Notes under the pieces: generated by a model
The model's database searches: none
The model's input: only the letters and a program-made list of their open reading frames with translations
What the model was told of the DNA's origin: nothing
Shown here: piece after piece, positions 21,765-33,600 of the stretch
Layout: each line of letters opens with the position of its first letter
Position numbering within the stretch: position 1 is the first letter of the stretch
Made by a program: the position numbers and the translations under genes
Assembly: GCA_009761415.1 (NCBI GenBank)
Contig: QUOL01000001.1
Coordinates: 1,922,001-1,986,000, forward strand
Origin: Sarcomyxa edulis
Lineage: Eukaryota > Basidiomycota > Agaricomycetes > Agaricales > Mycenaceae
Length of the DNA: 64,000 nucleotides
Direction: 5' to 3'

Positions 21765-23783
21765 ATGTCAGAGACACGATCGTCTCTCGCTCCGTCCCTA
21801 TCTTTTTCTGCCTTGCCGTCATCTAGTGTCCTATCTAGGCCACTCAAACGTCGTCTAACCAGCATTGACCTCCCTTTCTTCACCCCCGCTGCCACCTCTT
21901 TCAAACCGCGTCCTTACACACCTGATGGCGTGTCATCCGAATCCTCTGAACAGAGACATTCTACTCGGAATCATCTCAGATCTATCGATCACCTCGCTAT
22001 ACCTGCCGCTGGCATGGATCCCTCACCCACCGAACCCAACGTTGTATTTATTCACCCTCCATTTACCGATTTCCCAAAGGCACACCTCTATCCTGACGGG
22101 CTATCTTATCAATTAATGTCAGAAAACCCCGAGTGGTTTCTCTCCGCGACCGATTTCATCACTGCGCAATCCACCAATCCACAAGCGATATCTTATCCCC
22201 CTCATCTCGAGCCTCCTCGAGGCTGGTGTCCAGCAAAGAAGAAGGACCTCAAAGATAGAGGCTCCGAAGGTTGGCCTGAAGGTGAAGAACCTAGACTGCG
22301 CTGCACGTTTTGCAGAAGAACGTATGCCGGCGTAAACGCGAAAAGTATGTGGAGACGTCACGTCTTCGAAAAGCATAAAATCGCAATGTCAAATCGCCGC
22401 GACGGCCTCAACAGCGATCGCCCCCGTGGCAGAGGATCTAATAGTATGTTTTATCCTTTACTCAGTTGGGTTTGGCTTGCTGATGTCTCTGTAGAGGAAA
22501 ATAGGCAGAGTAGGCCCAGAGATGAAGCACACGATAGTTCCATGGATGTTGACCCTCAAACTAATACCAAGACCGGTTCAACCTCCTACAGATCCAGATC
22601 TCGCCCTCTCCTCCCCACTCAGGATGTTTCTCGTCGTTCTGAACGTTCTAGTAGGAAAGAAATCCCTATACCCACTGCACCCGTCATTCCTCAGGAAGAG
22701 TTTCCCTCAAATGCGTCTCAGCCCTCTTTGACTATCGTAGACTCTCGACCTCACCCGCTTTCGCAGTCTACCTTACCGCCTATGACACCACCACTCACTC
22801 CAGATTCCAGCTTCTTCTCTGAAAACGAGGAAGGAGTGTCTCAAGTTTCTGCTGCTCTGCCAGCGTCTCCCATCTCCCGAAGTATCATACCTCCCTCACC
22901 GTATAATCCTCTCCTCACGCCATCCTTCCGTCACTCTCCGCCGCGTCTCCCATCCGACCAGCCTTGGCGCTTTCCGAGCCCGAGCCATCCTCTGCATTCC
23001 AAGCGCGAGCTCTGCTTGACTACGCTTTCTCGGGGTCAGAACAGTCCTGCAGCCTCTGCTCTTAATGCGAGTCCTCTCGTTGTGCGCGGGACTCCACTTC
23101 GAAGTCCTAGTATCATGGGTCGTACTAGGTCAAAGACGACCTCTGAATTAGAGACCCCAGAGAGTATCGCCAGATTGCCTAGACCGTCTCCGCGAGCCTT
23201 GTTTACCAGAGAAAGATTGCTTTTCTCATCCGCCGATCGTAGGCGTTCTGAAAGGTTTCACCATCAGGTCGAAGATTCACCCCTCAGCAGAGTCGCACGT
23301 AAGAATGCTCGTGGTCGCAAAGCGCTCGAAGCAACTGACGACTGGCCTTCGGTTGGTTCTCTGGCTTCTGTCACCACTTCTCCGAATGGCGATATCCTCT
23401 TGAACGGCAGCGACCCCTTCATTGACATGTACAGCCCATGGGGACGTATCAATAACGGTGACAACGAAGATGCGCAAGAGCGATGCAGCCAACCTCTGTC
23501 GAGTCCTGTTCTGAGGAGTCATTCCCTACCCACCGGCTTTGCTACAGATGGCACTGCTATGGTTGGTTTGGGAATCGGGCTTCTCGACCCGTTCACACTT
23601 TCAAGGGATGCCGTTCCATCTGTCGACGACGACTTCGAAGGAATGCAACTGATTTACCCCTCCGATGAAGAGGAAGGTGATGAGGCCGAAGTGGCTGGCT
23701 CATTGACAGGTCACAGTCCGACCAAGAAAGATCTCGCGCAGCCTCCGCCTGCCAAGAAGCGTAGGATGACCATCAACAACTAG
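21765..23783 (+). CDS. zinc-finger protein with long disordered tail (putative regulator)
   Basis: 672 codons if read straight through. A stretch at 22444-22494 has GT and AG ends, a 51-nt length and no stop, so it is probably an intron whose retention keeps the frame; removal gives 655 residues. One C2H2-type finger lies near residues 181-205: RCTFCRRTYAGVNAKSMWRR followed by HVFEKH. The rest is Ser/Pro/Arg-rich with many S-P sites, including TPPLTPDSSF, and ends in an acidic patch (DEEEGDEAEVAG) and a basic nuclear-signal-like PPAKKRRMTINN. It looks like a nuclear regulator under kinase control. I do not recognise a named orthologue. Confidence 0.75.
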   Translation: MSETRSSLAPSLSFSALPSSSVLSRPLKRRLTSIDLPFFTPAATSFKPRPYTPDGVSSESSEQRHSTRNHLRSIDHLAIPAAGMDPSPTEPNVVFIHPPFTDFPKAHLYPDGLSYQLMSENPEWFLSATDFITAQSTNPQAISYPPHLEPPRGWCPAKKKDLKDRGSEGWPEGEEPRLRCTFCRRTYAGVNAKSMWRRHVFEKHKIAMSNRRDGLNSDRPRGRGSNSMFYPLLSWVWLADVSVEENRQSRPRDEAHDSSMDVDPQTNTKTGSTSYRSRSRPLLPTQDVSRRSERSSRKEIPIPTAPVIPQEEFPSNASQPSLTIVDSRPHPLSQSTLPPMTPPLTPDSSFFSENEEGVSQVSAALPASPISRSIIPPSPYNPLLTPSFRHSPPRLPSDQPWRFPSPSHPLHSKRELCLTTLSRGQNSPAASALNASPLVVRGTPLRSPSIMGRTRSKTTSELETPESIARLPRPSPRALFTRERLLFSSADRRRSERFHHQVEDSPLSRVARKNARGRKALEATDDWPSVGSLASVTTSPNGDILLNGSDPFIDMYSPWGRINNGDNEDAQERCSQPLSSPVLRSHSLPTGFATDGTAMVGLGIGLLDPFTLSRDAVPSVDDDFEGMQLIYPSDEEEGDEAEVAGSLTGHSPTKKDLAQPPPAKKRRMTINN

Positions 23784-24542
23784 ATTGATCTCCTCGCTCC
23801 CTGCTACCACGGCTATAAACGTGGTATCTTCTTCCCTTCATATTTCCTGCTATCATCGCTATCTATGTTCCTGCTTTCCACTGTCTCTATATAACTCTTT
23901 TCCTGCTCCCTGCGATTTCTCTACAGTTTTTTATCTCGATTCTATGTACACCTACTTGTCACTCTTATGCCAGCCTGCTTTCTCTCTTCTTGTCACAGTA
24001 TCTCCCCTTTTCTCTCGTAGATCACATCTATACGTACGCGAGCCTTTATTACTGTTAGTAAACCCTAGCAGTCTCCTGCGTCTAGACCTGTTGGTGTGTT
24101 CTGAAATCTATTTGTTTTGTAAACTCCCGTGAACTTCTGAGAGCGTTGTGAGGGAACTTGTCGACGCGTTCCCGACTTGTCAGGCTGGAATTGATAGATC
24201 TTGTATCAACCGCCACAGCGTGCGAACATTCTGTAGCGGCCTCATTTCTCAATCTGTGCATCAAAGCACAACTTATTGATCTTCCTCCTTCAATTTATCC
24301 TTCCATTGTCCCTGGTCTCTTGATCTGTCTCTCTCCAGTATAATCTTGTAAAAGGTATGCCTTTCACCTTCTATCTGCACTCCTGGGTCCCATATTCGAG
24401 TGGGCCTCAGTACGTGTTTCACCGCCATCAACCACTTTGTCTTGACATATTCCCCTTGGCCGCAGAGATACACCACACGGGTACTAGCTTTCCGCCACAT
24501 ATATCGACGTTAACGCCTTAGGGACCTTTCGGGATATCCAGG
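23784..24542. other. intergenic region upstream of RAC1
   Basis: About 760 bp with no recognised gene. The first 350 bp are strongly pyrimidine-rich on the plus strand and may include the 3' UTR of the zinc-finger gene. Nothing else stands out. Confidence 0.5.
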
Positions 24543-25530
24543 ATGCAGGCCATTAAATGTACGTTCTCATCTCAAGTCAAGTGAATGAGCGGTTTGAGCT
24601 GACCTTGTTATCAAGGTGTTGTTGTAGGAGATGGTGCCGTAGGGAAGGTAATCAGTTCGCACGTAGCTCGGACGTATCGTTGGCTTATAGCATGTCCGGT
24701 AGACGTGTCTTCTCATATCTTATACCACGAATGCCTTCCCAGTAAGCCTCTCTTCCTTGTTTGCACCACATTGGTCCTGATAGCCCTGATCAGGGAGAGT
24801 ATATCCCTACTGGTGAGTAGTTAATCATGCCGGCAGTCATCTAGTGCTTAGATTTGTCCCCGCAAAGTGTTCGATAACTATTCGGCGAATGTGATGGTGG
24901 ATGGGAAGACAATTTCCCTCGGGCTGTGGGATACCGCAGGTCAAGAAGATTACGACCGACTCCGCCCACTCTCATACCCCCAAACGGACGTCTTCTTGAT
25001 CTGTTTTTCTCTCGTCAGCCCTCCAAGCTACGAGAACGTTAGGACTAAAGTTAGTCCCACGTGTTTGCCTTGCCTCGCGTATGCTAACGATTTCGCGTGT
25101 TGACAAGTGGTATCCCGAAATATCGCATCACGCCCCATCGACTTCTGTGGTTCTTGTTGGTACCAAGCTTGATTTACGCGAGGATCCAGCTACGATCGAG
25201 AAACTTCGGGACCGGTAGGAGGCTAGTTATCAATTCTCCACCACTTCCGTTGATAAAACATCTCGATAGGCGCATGGCTCCCATCCAATATTCCCAAGGT
25301 GTCGGAATGTCCAAGGAAATCGGAGCTGTGAAATACCTCGAATGCTCGGCTCTGACGCAGAAGGGTTTGAAGACTGTCTTTGACGAAGCTATCCGGGCTG
25401 TCCGTGAGTTGATGCTACCATGTTATGTCTCATCAATCATTTGCTGAGTCGTCGTAACGCGATAGTGAACCCTCCCCCACGGGAGAAGAAGTCAGGCCGC
25501 AAAGGTAGCGGTGGGTGCATTGTTGCATGA
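24543..25530 (+). CDS. RAC1: Rho-family GTPase RAC1
   Basis: Eight exons encode about 195 residues. It starts [20 protein letters not shown] (P-loop GDGAVGKT), then [20 protein letters not shown] (effector loop). The switch II region is [20 protein letters not shown], and the guanine-specificity motifs are VGTKLDL and CSAL. The Rho insert region is [20 protein letters not shown]. The tail [14 protein letters not shown] has a polybasic stretch and a C-terminal CaaX box (CIVA) for prenylation. Sequence is closer to RAC than to CDC42, for example [23 protein letters not shown]1 controls actin and polarised growth at the plasma membrane. A DH-domain exchange factor gene lies 20 kb away; a link is only possible. 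Confidence 0.95.
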
Positions 25531-25945
25531 AACCGATTTCGCCGTCGTCCTTCAAATCGGTGGACGGGGTTGTCATCGCTTTAACACATCACGCCATCTC
25601 ATGTCCTGTTCAATTCACGACCCCAACGCCCGTTTCGACATTTTCGGTTCTCATTTTATACATATACGGATGCTAAAGAAGATTTTTTGTTTGTCCACCT
25701 CACTGCTTTTGCGATAAACTTTTGTGTACAGGTACTAGTCTCTTCGATGGCTCCGAGTCGTGTACCTAGAATTCCATCACATTTGTTCTTGAAGCAAAGC
25801 TTGAAGTGTTTTCCCTATGCAAAACAGCGAGTACGCTAAGTACGTTTGAGCCTCGTACGGTTGTGAGTTGCACTTTGTAATCGAGTTTAAAATATTGTTT
25901 ACGCAAGTCCAATATGCGACTCGGGGCTCCCCCAGCAACAAAAAC

Positions 25946-26026
25946 ATCTTCACCCGCCAGGGTTCGAAATACTGAGCATCCCCTTTCGGGTACGATCTCG
26001 TCAATCTTCACCCTTCGGGGTTCGAA
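25946..26026. repeat. degenerate direct repeat, 58-bp period
   Basis: Two 23-nt copies at 25946-25968 and 26004-26026 share ATCTTCACCC, then four variable bases of which three differ, then GGGTTCGAA. Flanks show weak further similarity, suggesting an old duplication of about 58 bp. Confidence 0.5.
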
Positions 26027-26312
26027 TATCGGTATGCCTTTCTTTGGCTCGGCCAGATTGAGCATACCCGCTCCCCTAGTAGAACATGTCAGTGCGATCG
26101 GAAAAAGACTTCACCGTCTTTTTCTCCCTCCCACTTTTTGACTGTCCTGCTAGGTGAGTAGCATTTCATGGCTGACAGTCTTTTGTCCCTCTAAACTTAT
26201 GGACTGTCCTGCTAGTGTTCTAAGCCTTACCCACCCTATTTCCTCTTACCCTTTTTTATTGCGTACTTATTTATTACTGAGCGCGTCTTTCAGTTCAAAT
26301 AATATAATTGGG

Positions 26313-26342
26313 CTTCCCGGGTACCTTTGAGGTCCCGGGAAG
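26313..26342. repeat. near-perfect intergenic hairpin
   Basis: Left arm CTTCCCGGGTACCT (26313-26326), loop TTG, right arm AGGTCCCGGGAAG (26330-26342). The arms pair over 13 bp with a single bulged T. It lies in a gene-free stretch between RAC1 and the next gene. It could be part of a structured RNA, a remnant of a small inverted-repeat element, or chance. Confidence 0.6.
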
Positions 26343-26838
26343 TCGCTTCTCGGCTAAATCCTGTCTGGTTGCTAAGAGCACAAGCTGATTGGATACGTAA
26401 AGATTCGGCTTCAGGCAAATAGCCTCAAAACGGAATCTATAAACTAGTCTAAAAATAGATCCCTCCTTGATTTATTCATCAAGCTCATCGACATGGGCTC
26501 TCTTTTTGAAAGCCAATATCAGTTTGTGCCTGCATCTTGCTTGTATCAGATATTCGCACTTGCGGTCAAGGATATCCTTCATCAGTGCTTTTTTGAGTCG
26601 AACGCATTCGTTCTACAAGTACTCACGTTCTTTCCTTCTCCCTCTCTGCTTTCATTCCTTCAGGCAGCTTTTGTGTTTCGTTCTCAGGCCTTTCCAGCGC
26701 ATATCTCGAGGGTCTTGTGCATCGGAGTCCGGACACGCACTACTCATTTCTTCTAGTACCTGGTAATGCACGAGCTTTCAGGTTTACGGAGCAGTTGTTA
26801 AATTCTGATCTGTCGGTGTCGTATCGCTTTGGTCTCTC

Positions 26839-29800
26839 ATGCTGTTAACCCAAGCTTACACGGTCTTTGAAACTCCAGATATGTCCATTCCACGGCAGCC
26901 TGAAGAGAACGGTTCACAACATTTCTTGGGACACCGTTCAGTGCGCTCTCGAGACACCAATGCCTCCGGAATTGCTGATAGTACCATCAGTTTCAACGGC
27001 ACCATCGTCACAACAGCTTCGTTTCGTCTCTCCGAGTTTCCAAACCCTCCTGTAGAGATACCACCTAGCCCAATACAATCCGAACGGAATACACCTTCCC
27101 CAAACCGGAGCAATTTTACAGTCACTCCTCCCATCACGCCAAGACATAAATTTCCCCGATACCCCTGGTCTGCCAGGAATGCACCTTCCATTGCCTCCTC
27201 GTCTGGCTCCAATGCCTCTGATATAACTAGTTTCCCGGGCAGGAACAACCCCCCTCAAGTCGCATCTTCTCGAGTTCCTGCATTTTCCTCTCAGCAGCGG
27301 GTGATTGATATTTATTCACCTGCTTCTTCGTCCCATGTACTCTCTCCGTACGACTGGCACGAGGGCTCATCCAGTATCGATGTTGATGCGACGGAAGACC
27401 GATTGCTGTCCACATCATTCATCACCTCCCTTCTGCGAGAGGAATCTGACCATCATACTTCAACGGACTTTGGTGGAAGTGATGGTGCGAGCAGTATATC
27501 ACAATTGACATATCCCCCGTCTTCACGATACCCAGAGTCTGTTGCATCCGATCCGCATTTCTATCCTCCAACCCCATCATCCTCTACTCCATTTACCCGA
27601 AATGCCCCTCCTCGACCACTTGGTGCCCGACCTCCACCAAGTGCATTCACACCAATAATAGAGTCAGACGAGCGCTCGACCGCAACACCCAGTCGGTCGT
27701 CAGATGATTCTGTTACCCTCGCTGGTGATAATCATAATGTCTTCGTGAGAACGGCTAGCTTATCGAAAGGCTTCGGTATCAGAGGAGCTTCTGTCGTTGG
27801 TGTCGCGCCGGCACGTACTGTTTCTATCAACAAAGGAACGCAGTTCTCGGAAAACCACCAATTCGGAAACAGTTCGGGTTTTGAATCAAAAGATGGGGAT
27901 TTCACCATCGCTAAACGCGATGAAAATATGGGACATGGTATCTCGACGTCTTCAATGCCACTGGGACCAGAGACTCACAATAAGACGCGGCACGCTCACC
28001 ACTCTACCATCTCGACGATAAGCCGCGCCCCTTCTTTTAAGTCTCGGATCTCGTCAAGGTCAAGATCCATCAGATCTATTGGCCGTGCTTTCACTCAAAT
28101 GTGGACAAAGCCTCTACCCCCAGTTCCCAGATTGCCTGACATGACGATCGCTGCCGAGAGAGAACTTCGAGAAGCGGAAGAGCGGATGCCTCTTCCGGAG
28201 CTCATATCTCGCGCACGCGCTCTAGAAGTTGGATTGGAGAAAGGCTATCACCCCTACGATAGTCTGGAGTCTCATTCTCGACCCACTCATGGAAAACCAG
28301 AGGGATTGACCTCCGCATTTGACCATTCAGATTCAGTACACCCCGGCATCCGACATCCGAGACAAATGTCTCGGGGTCGTCATCGCATAGCTGGATTGCA
28401 AAAGCGAAAGCAAATCAACAGTGCGAGGACTGCACGGAGAATCATTATCGTTGTGGTTTGTTGCATGGTTGTTCTGGCGGTTGCTATAGGTGTAGGCGTC
28501 GGCGTCGGTATTCGTGCAGGTAACAAACAAAAGGCCCTGCCTATCTGCTCCGGAAACCTCACAGGAAATGCTTGTAATCTTGGTAAGCTCCCGAGATTTT
28601 GCAACACACATATAAGTTTCTCAATTAGACTCTTAGATGCCACTTGCGTGTGCACCTCGTCGTCGGGACAGTGCGATCAATTAGCAAATAGTTTGATATC
28701 GCTGGTGCCTCAGCTCAACGAGTTTTTCAGTACCAATTTTACTGCCCATACATTACAACTGGCTGTTTGGAGTGCTCAAGGATCACCGACAGGAGTCAAC
28801 TGCGCTCGACAATCTCTTCTCGTCGATGTGGCTCCTGCCTTGGACTCCGATAAATATGCGAATCGTACTCTATGGGCTCAGACAGCATTGCTTTGGAACC
28901 TAGCGGAGTCTCAAGATCTCAGCTCGACGGCAACCATCCAGAAGTTCATCCTCAATGCTGACTGGAAGAAACTGGGCAATGTCGATGGACCTGTTGCCGA
29001 TTCATCATCCCAGTTCCAGACTGTCGCTTCTGGGTTCACCTTTGATTTCGCGGCGCAGACTGTGACCCAGCAAAGCGTATCCTTTTTGAGCGATGGTCAG
29101 CCCAGTAGCGTTCAAATCGCACAGGTGGGCAATAATGCCAGAGCTGCCTTGGATCGCATGTACAGTTTCGCATTCGGTCAGTAGCCTATGTTTTTGCATG
29201 CGTCTCTACTAAAGTCATACCCAACAGCTTCGTCGACTCAACAACAACAAACTCTAGAGACATATTGGAGCGTCACCCTCCAACAGAATCCACAAGACCT
29301 CCGTAGCTTCATATCTCTCTTCAGCGGGTCGCCAATCCTTCTACCATTTGACGCGACACTGTCGACTGGGGGCTCATCCTTGGCTACTTTGTTGACGAAT
29401 TCGTCTTCTGCTCCCTTTCCACCACCTTTGGCGTGTTATCCTGGTCTTTCCGCTACCCAACTCCAACGAATCAATACCATCGAAACGCAAGTTTTCGGAT
29501 TATCATCTGCACCTTCGGCAACACAATTCGACACTTCGTGTTTCCCCGACCGTCCAATCTACGGCGTTTTGGATGTCTTACGGTTACGGTTGCCTTTCAT
29601 TGATTCCAGGACAGGGGTCGCAAAGCAGGCCGCAGTTTTGACTCGCGACGTTGCTCCCCGTGCGGTAATCTATCCACAAGAAACATTGAGTGCACTGCTC
29701 AATGCATCTAGCCTGAACAATCTGACAGCGCTTCAGACGAATCCTCGTCAATATGGCACTCTAAATCATCTTAACCATATAATCCTAGATTATCTCTCGT

Positions 29801-30243
29801 CCATTCCCGATGTAAATGATGCCATTGCCTTGGTTGAATACGTTCTCACCAATCCCGCCGTCCCTCCCACCAACTCTACCAACCTTCCTCAATCGCTTAC
29901 CTCTCTCCCTGTCTTGGAGGCTGCCGTCTTCGGCTCAATTCTTCCTTCTGATATCTCTTATACTGTCTCGTCTTTCTCGACACCATCTGGCTCTTTATAT
30001 TTCGGATCGGACGAAGCCCTTGCTATGCGTAACTGGGCCATTGAAGGAACAGGGACGTCGGTGGTATGGGCCGAAAATGCAACATCTGCACAGGTGGTTC
30101 GAGATACAACTCCCTCAAATACTATATTCAACGAGGTGTGGACTGCTGCATCGACATTCCTCCATAACAACGTGACTGGAGTGAAGGTAGATGTTAGTAA
30201 CATTACTACTTCATTTCGAGATACCGGGATGTTCAGTCCCTAG
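26839..30243 (+). CDS. large single-pass membrane protein with glycosylated ectodomain
   Basis: Start is the ATG at 26839 or the in-frame ATG at 26881 (MSIPRQPEENG). Two introns are inferred, near 28578-28635 and 29178-29226, giving about 1,100 residues. The first 530 residues are Ser/Pro/Thr-rich and disordered, and end in a basic segment (RKQINSARTARR). One transmembrane helix follows near residues 535-560 (IIIVVVCCMVVLAVAIGVGV). The ectodomain has a small Cys-rich piece (NACNLDATCVCTSSSGQC) and many N-x-S/T sites. A basic flank before the helix and glycosylation sites after it suggest an N-in, C-out topology. I do not recognise the family; the shape suggests a cell-surface sensor or wall-linked protein. 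Confidence 0.75.
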
Positions 30244-30641
30244 GTCTTCATCTTCACGCATTTCATATCTTATGGTATCTATTCGCACTGCATATTTCTC
30301 CCTAGTATACCGAGGCCTGGTATGCCTTTGATCGTGGATTTTCTCGTTGTACACATCGTTATACCTTTCTTTCCGTTGCTTTCTTTGCACATTCTATATC
30401 ATAGGCCATGCATGCATATGTTCAAACCAGTTCGAACTAATGTGATCTTGATCATAAACAAAGATTGGTTCGAAATATGATTACCCGGCCTCGGCCTTGG
30501 CCGGCATCATGGTGCTGAGCAGCCACCACCGCCATTAGCGACTCTCAGATTGTCTCATATCTCTCCCTTGTGAAGATTAACTGGCTATAGGTAATCGTCC
30601 TTCCAATCCGGCTGGCCTTGGGTGCATTGCTCCTTTAAACT
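30244..30641. other. intergenic region before the first Zn2Cys6 gene
   Basis: About 400 bp. It holds a GC-rich imperfect palindrome near 30486-30506 (CCGGCC ... GGCCGG) and nothing else I can assign. Confidence 0.45.
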
Positions 30642-33600
30642 ATGCCTAAAGTTCCCCACAATTCTCACCACCACCACTCCTCCGATCCGCTTGGAGGCAA
30701 CAGTACAAGCGGTCACCCTAATGTCCTCAAACGAAACCAAGTTCGTCTTCAATACTTTGTCATACAATTTCTGCTAACATGTTATCCTTGCAGGCATGCC
30801 ATCAATGTCGCAGACGCAAACTGGTGAGAGTCAATGTCCAATTCTGCTTCTGACAATACCGATTCTCTCAATAGAAATGGTACTTAGTCTCTGTGTTTCT
30901 CGACGTCAGACAACTGATACTCTACTTCCGACTGGCGATAACAGCGATGCAAGACGGCCATGCTCGACCTGCGTACGCTCACATGCTCACGCGGTAGCCC
31001 ATGCCCATGCTGGGACTGAAATTCCAGCCTACCCAGAATGCACTTTTGACGATGGTTCTATCACTTCCAAAACACAGCATGTTGCAGAACGCTGATACCG
31101 CTCTTTAGTTGCAGAAAATAACGCGACAGTTAATGACGGACCGAAAAATAGGTATGAAAGATTGGAGAATAGAATAAGTGCGTGGCCAGTCTCATTCATA
31201 AACGGGTTCCTCTTATTCAACAAGTGCAGACGAGTTGGAAGCGCTTTTACTTCAAAAGGAGAGATCCTCTGAACCTGCATTCAACTCACAGTCTGGGCGT
31301 CCAGTCTCAAACCCTTCAGGAAGCCACTTGAGTATGACAACCAGTGATAATCTCTCGTCACGGGCATATCTCGGAGAGTTACCTACAGCATCTTCGAGTC
31401 GCGACTCCAGATCCTTCGCGACAATACCGTCATCAAGTTCAAGCCCTTCTAATTTACCTCCTCAACATCAACGGCAGAATGGTGTTAACACGACGATACC
31501 TGTTGCGCGAAATCTAGCAGAGAGCAGGACCATTTCATCCCCTGCCAATATTTACGAACCCTCCCCGTCGATGGCGGCCGTATCCACAGCTTCCCCTCCG
31601 TATGGACTAGACGTCATGTGGCCGAATTGGCCAGCTAATCTACCCAATTCTGACTTATTGAGACATTTGTGAGCACTATCATGCTTGCTGTTCAAACCAC
31701 TTCCTCAATTTTGTATGACACAGAGTCGAAGTGTTCTTCATCTTCCATCCTCACGCTAGTCACCTATTTCATGTCCCTACATTCGTGACTACTTTATCAC
31801 TTCCTCCAAGCCATCCCAAGTTCCCTGCTACTCCGGTTCTCCATGCAATATGCGCCATGGGCAGTCTATACACCGCTGCTGTCACTTCACCACCTCTTCC
31901 CAATTTCGCAGAGGTGGAACCAGGTACGACTAGACGTCTTCTTTTCGAACTTAGCTAATACTGGTGTAGATGAGATATTTCCAGAGCGGTATAGAATTAA
32001 GGAAGACCGCCCCGATTCTTTCGCGGAACAGCAAGCAAAATACGCCAAAGACACCGCTGATCATCTTGAGACGTTGGGAGAAGATCTATTCCAAGTTCTA
32101 CAAAGTTGGTTCACGCGATTCATCATTTCATTCACCATTTATTGATATCCTTCTAGCTCGAATCATTCTTTCTTGGTTCAATTGGTCACACTCTAGGTAG
32201 GCGTATCCTTCATTTGACTTTGTAAACATGCTGATATGACGCCTTGGGAACTAGATGGGTCGAAGTAACCTCCATCTAACTGTCTCGTTATCTTTTGCTG
32301 ACCTTTCATTCAGGTCTTCATCGGGTCCGCGCATTCCCTGCGCCTTGCTGTGCCTCTTGGTTTGAATATGTGCCCTCCTTTCCATTCCATCACAAAATCT
32401 GTCCGCCCCGCCTCCATTGTACCTCCAGCTCGCACTATCATCGAGGACGAGACCAGGAGAAACGCATTCTGGTTAGCCTACACGACGGAACGCCAATATG
32501 GATTCGGTAACGGCTGGGCTCTCAGTCTTGACGATCAGGATATATCCCAACTACTTCCCGTCCGAAAAGACCAATTTGAGCAGGGAGTAAGTAAAGAAGC
32601 CTATCCAGTAGGGATATCGTACTCATTGTTGCACAGACTCTCGTCAGTCCCCCCGAGCGACAATGGGCGCACAGTAAAGACCTTCTCCTCGTTCACCCTG
32701 AACAACAAACCGATTCTTTCCTCCTCTATTTGAAGGGCACTATCATGATCTGTAAGTCTCCAATCGCATCTTACTGACAGATTCATGGAACTGCGTTTGT
32801 ACAGCACGCGTAAAAGCTTTCAATCTCCGGTTCCGAGCGCGGCATTTTGCTGGAGACATCTCTGTATCATCACCACAAGGCGTTTTCAGGGATTCTGCAA
32901 ACGCTACTGATGCTATTGATCCCCGGGGCTCACAAGCCTTCATCGAATTGGATCATATAGTCTCGTTGTTCAGGGGTTCGTTTCCTAGCCACCTCAAGAA
33001 TCCCATCACCGAAAATGTGGTAGACTCCCACCTCTACACGGCCTGCTTGATGCCGCATGCGTAAGTTGATCATCATCTAATCGTAGACCAAGCCTCCGCT
33101 GAATCCGCTCGATTCTGATGCAGGGCAACAATCATCCTCCACGACCCACATGCCGAAGTTCAACAGTCAGGTTGTATCTCAGCTCTCAAAATTCTGAGTG
33201 CTGCTCGTTCTATCCTTGATCTCGTATATAACGTCTGCTCAACAAGCTATGATATAACTCTCTTGGACACATTTTGCTCGGTATGATATGTCTCATCGGT
33301 CCAACTTCCTAAATTGCTGACTTCGTCTATAGTTCTGTTGGTTCCTAGCGGGACGTGTGCTCGTCCGATTTCTCGAGGCTGCTCTTCTTGTCAGTTCAAG
33401 AGATCAGATTTCTACACTCCGGTGAGTACTTCATCACAGCTCAACAAGTCCCGACAATCTCACTCAGTATTTTCGAACGTAGCAACGAAATAGACTTCGT
33501 CCAGTACGTTGTCACTTTCGCATAGAAACAATCCTCGAAAGCTGAACTGATGCACTTATTTCAGGCTGGCTATGGCTAAACTCGGGGAACGTATACCTCT

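Larger units (their letters stand above)
25531..26838. other. 1.3-kb intergenic region with small repeats and a hairpin
   Basis: No convincing gene. It holds a degenerate 23-nt direct repeat (25946-25968 and 26004-26026), a 14-nt exact direct repeat (26140-26153 and 26202-26215), an AT-rich stretch near 26220-26310 and a strong hairpin at 26313-26342. An 87-codon open frame at 26493-26756 is low in recognisable content. Confidence 0.55.

Noticed and set aside
25960..26030. GGTTCGAA words suggesting tRNA B boxes
   Set aside because: Flanking bases do not form a T stem, and no A box or acceptor stem lies at the right distance.
26340..26360. TCGCTTCTCGG resembles the 5' end of U2 snRNA
   Set aside because: Only about 11 bases match; the following branch-recognition and Sm regions of U2 are absent.
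26493..26756. 87-codon ORF in the RAC1-membrane protein gap
   Set aside because: Hydrophobic/Phe-Ser-rich from pyrimidine tracts, with no motif or splice support.
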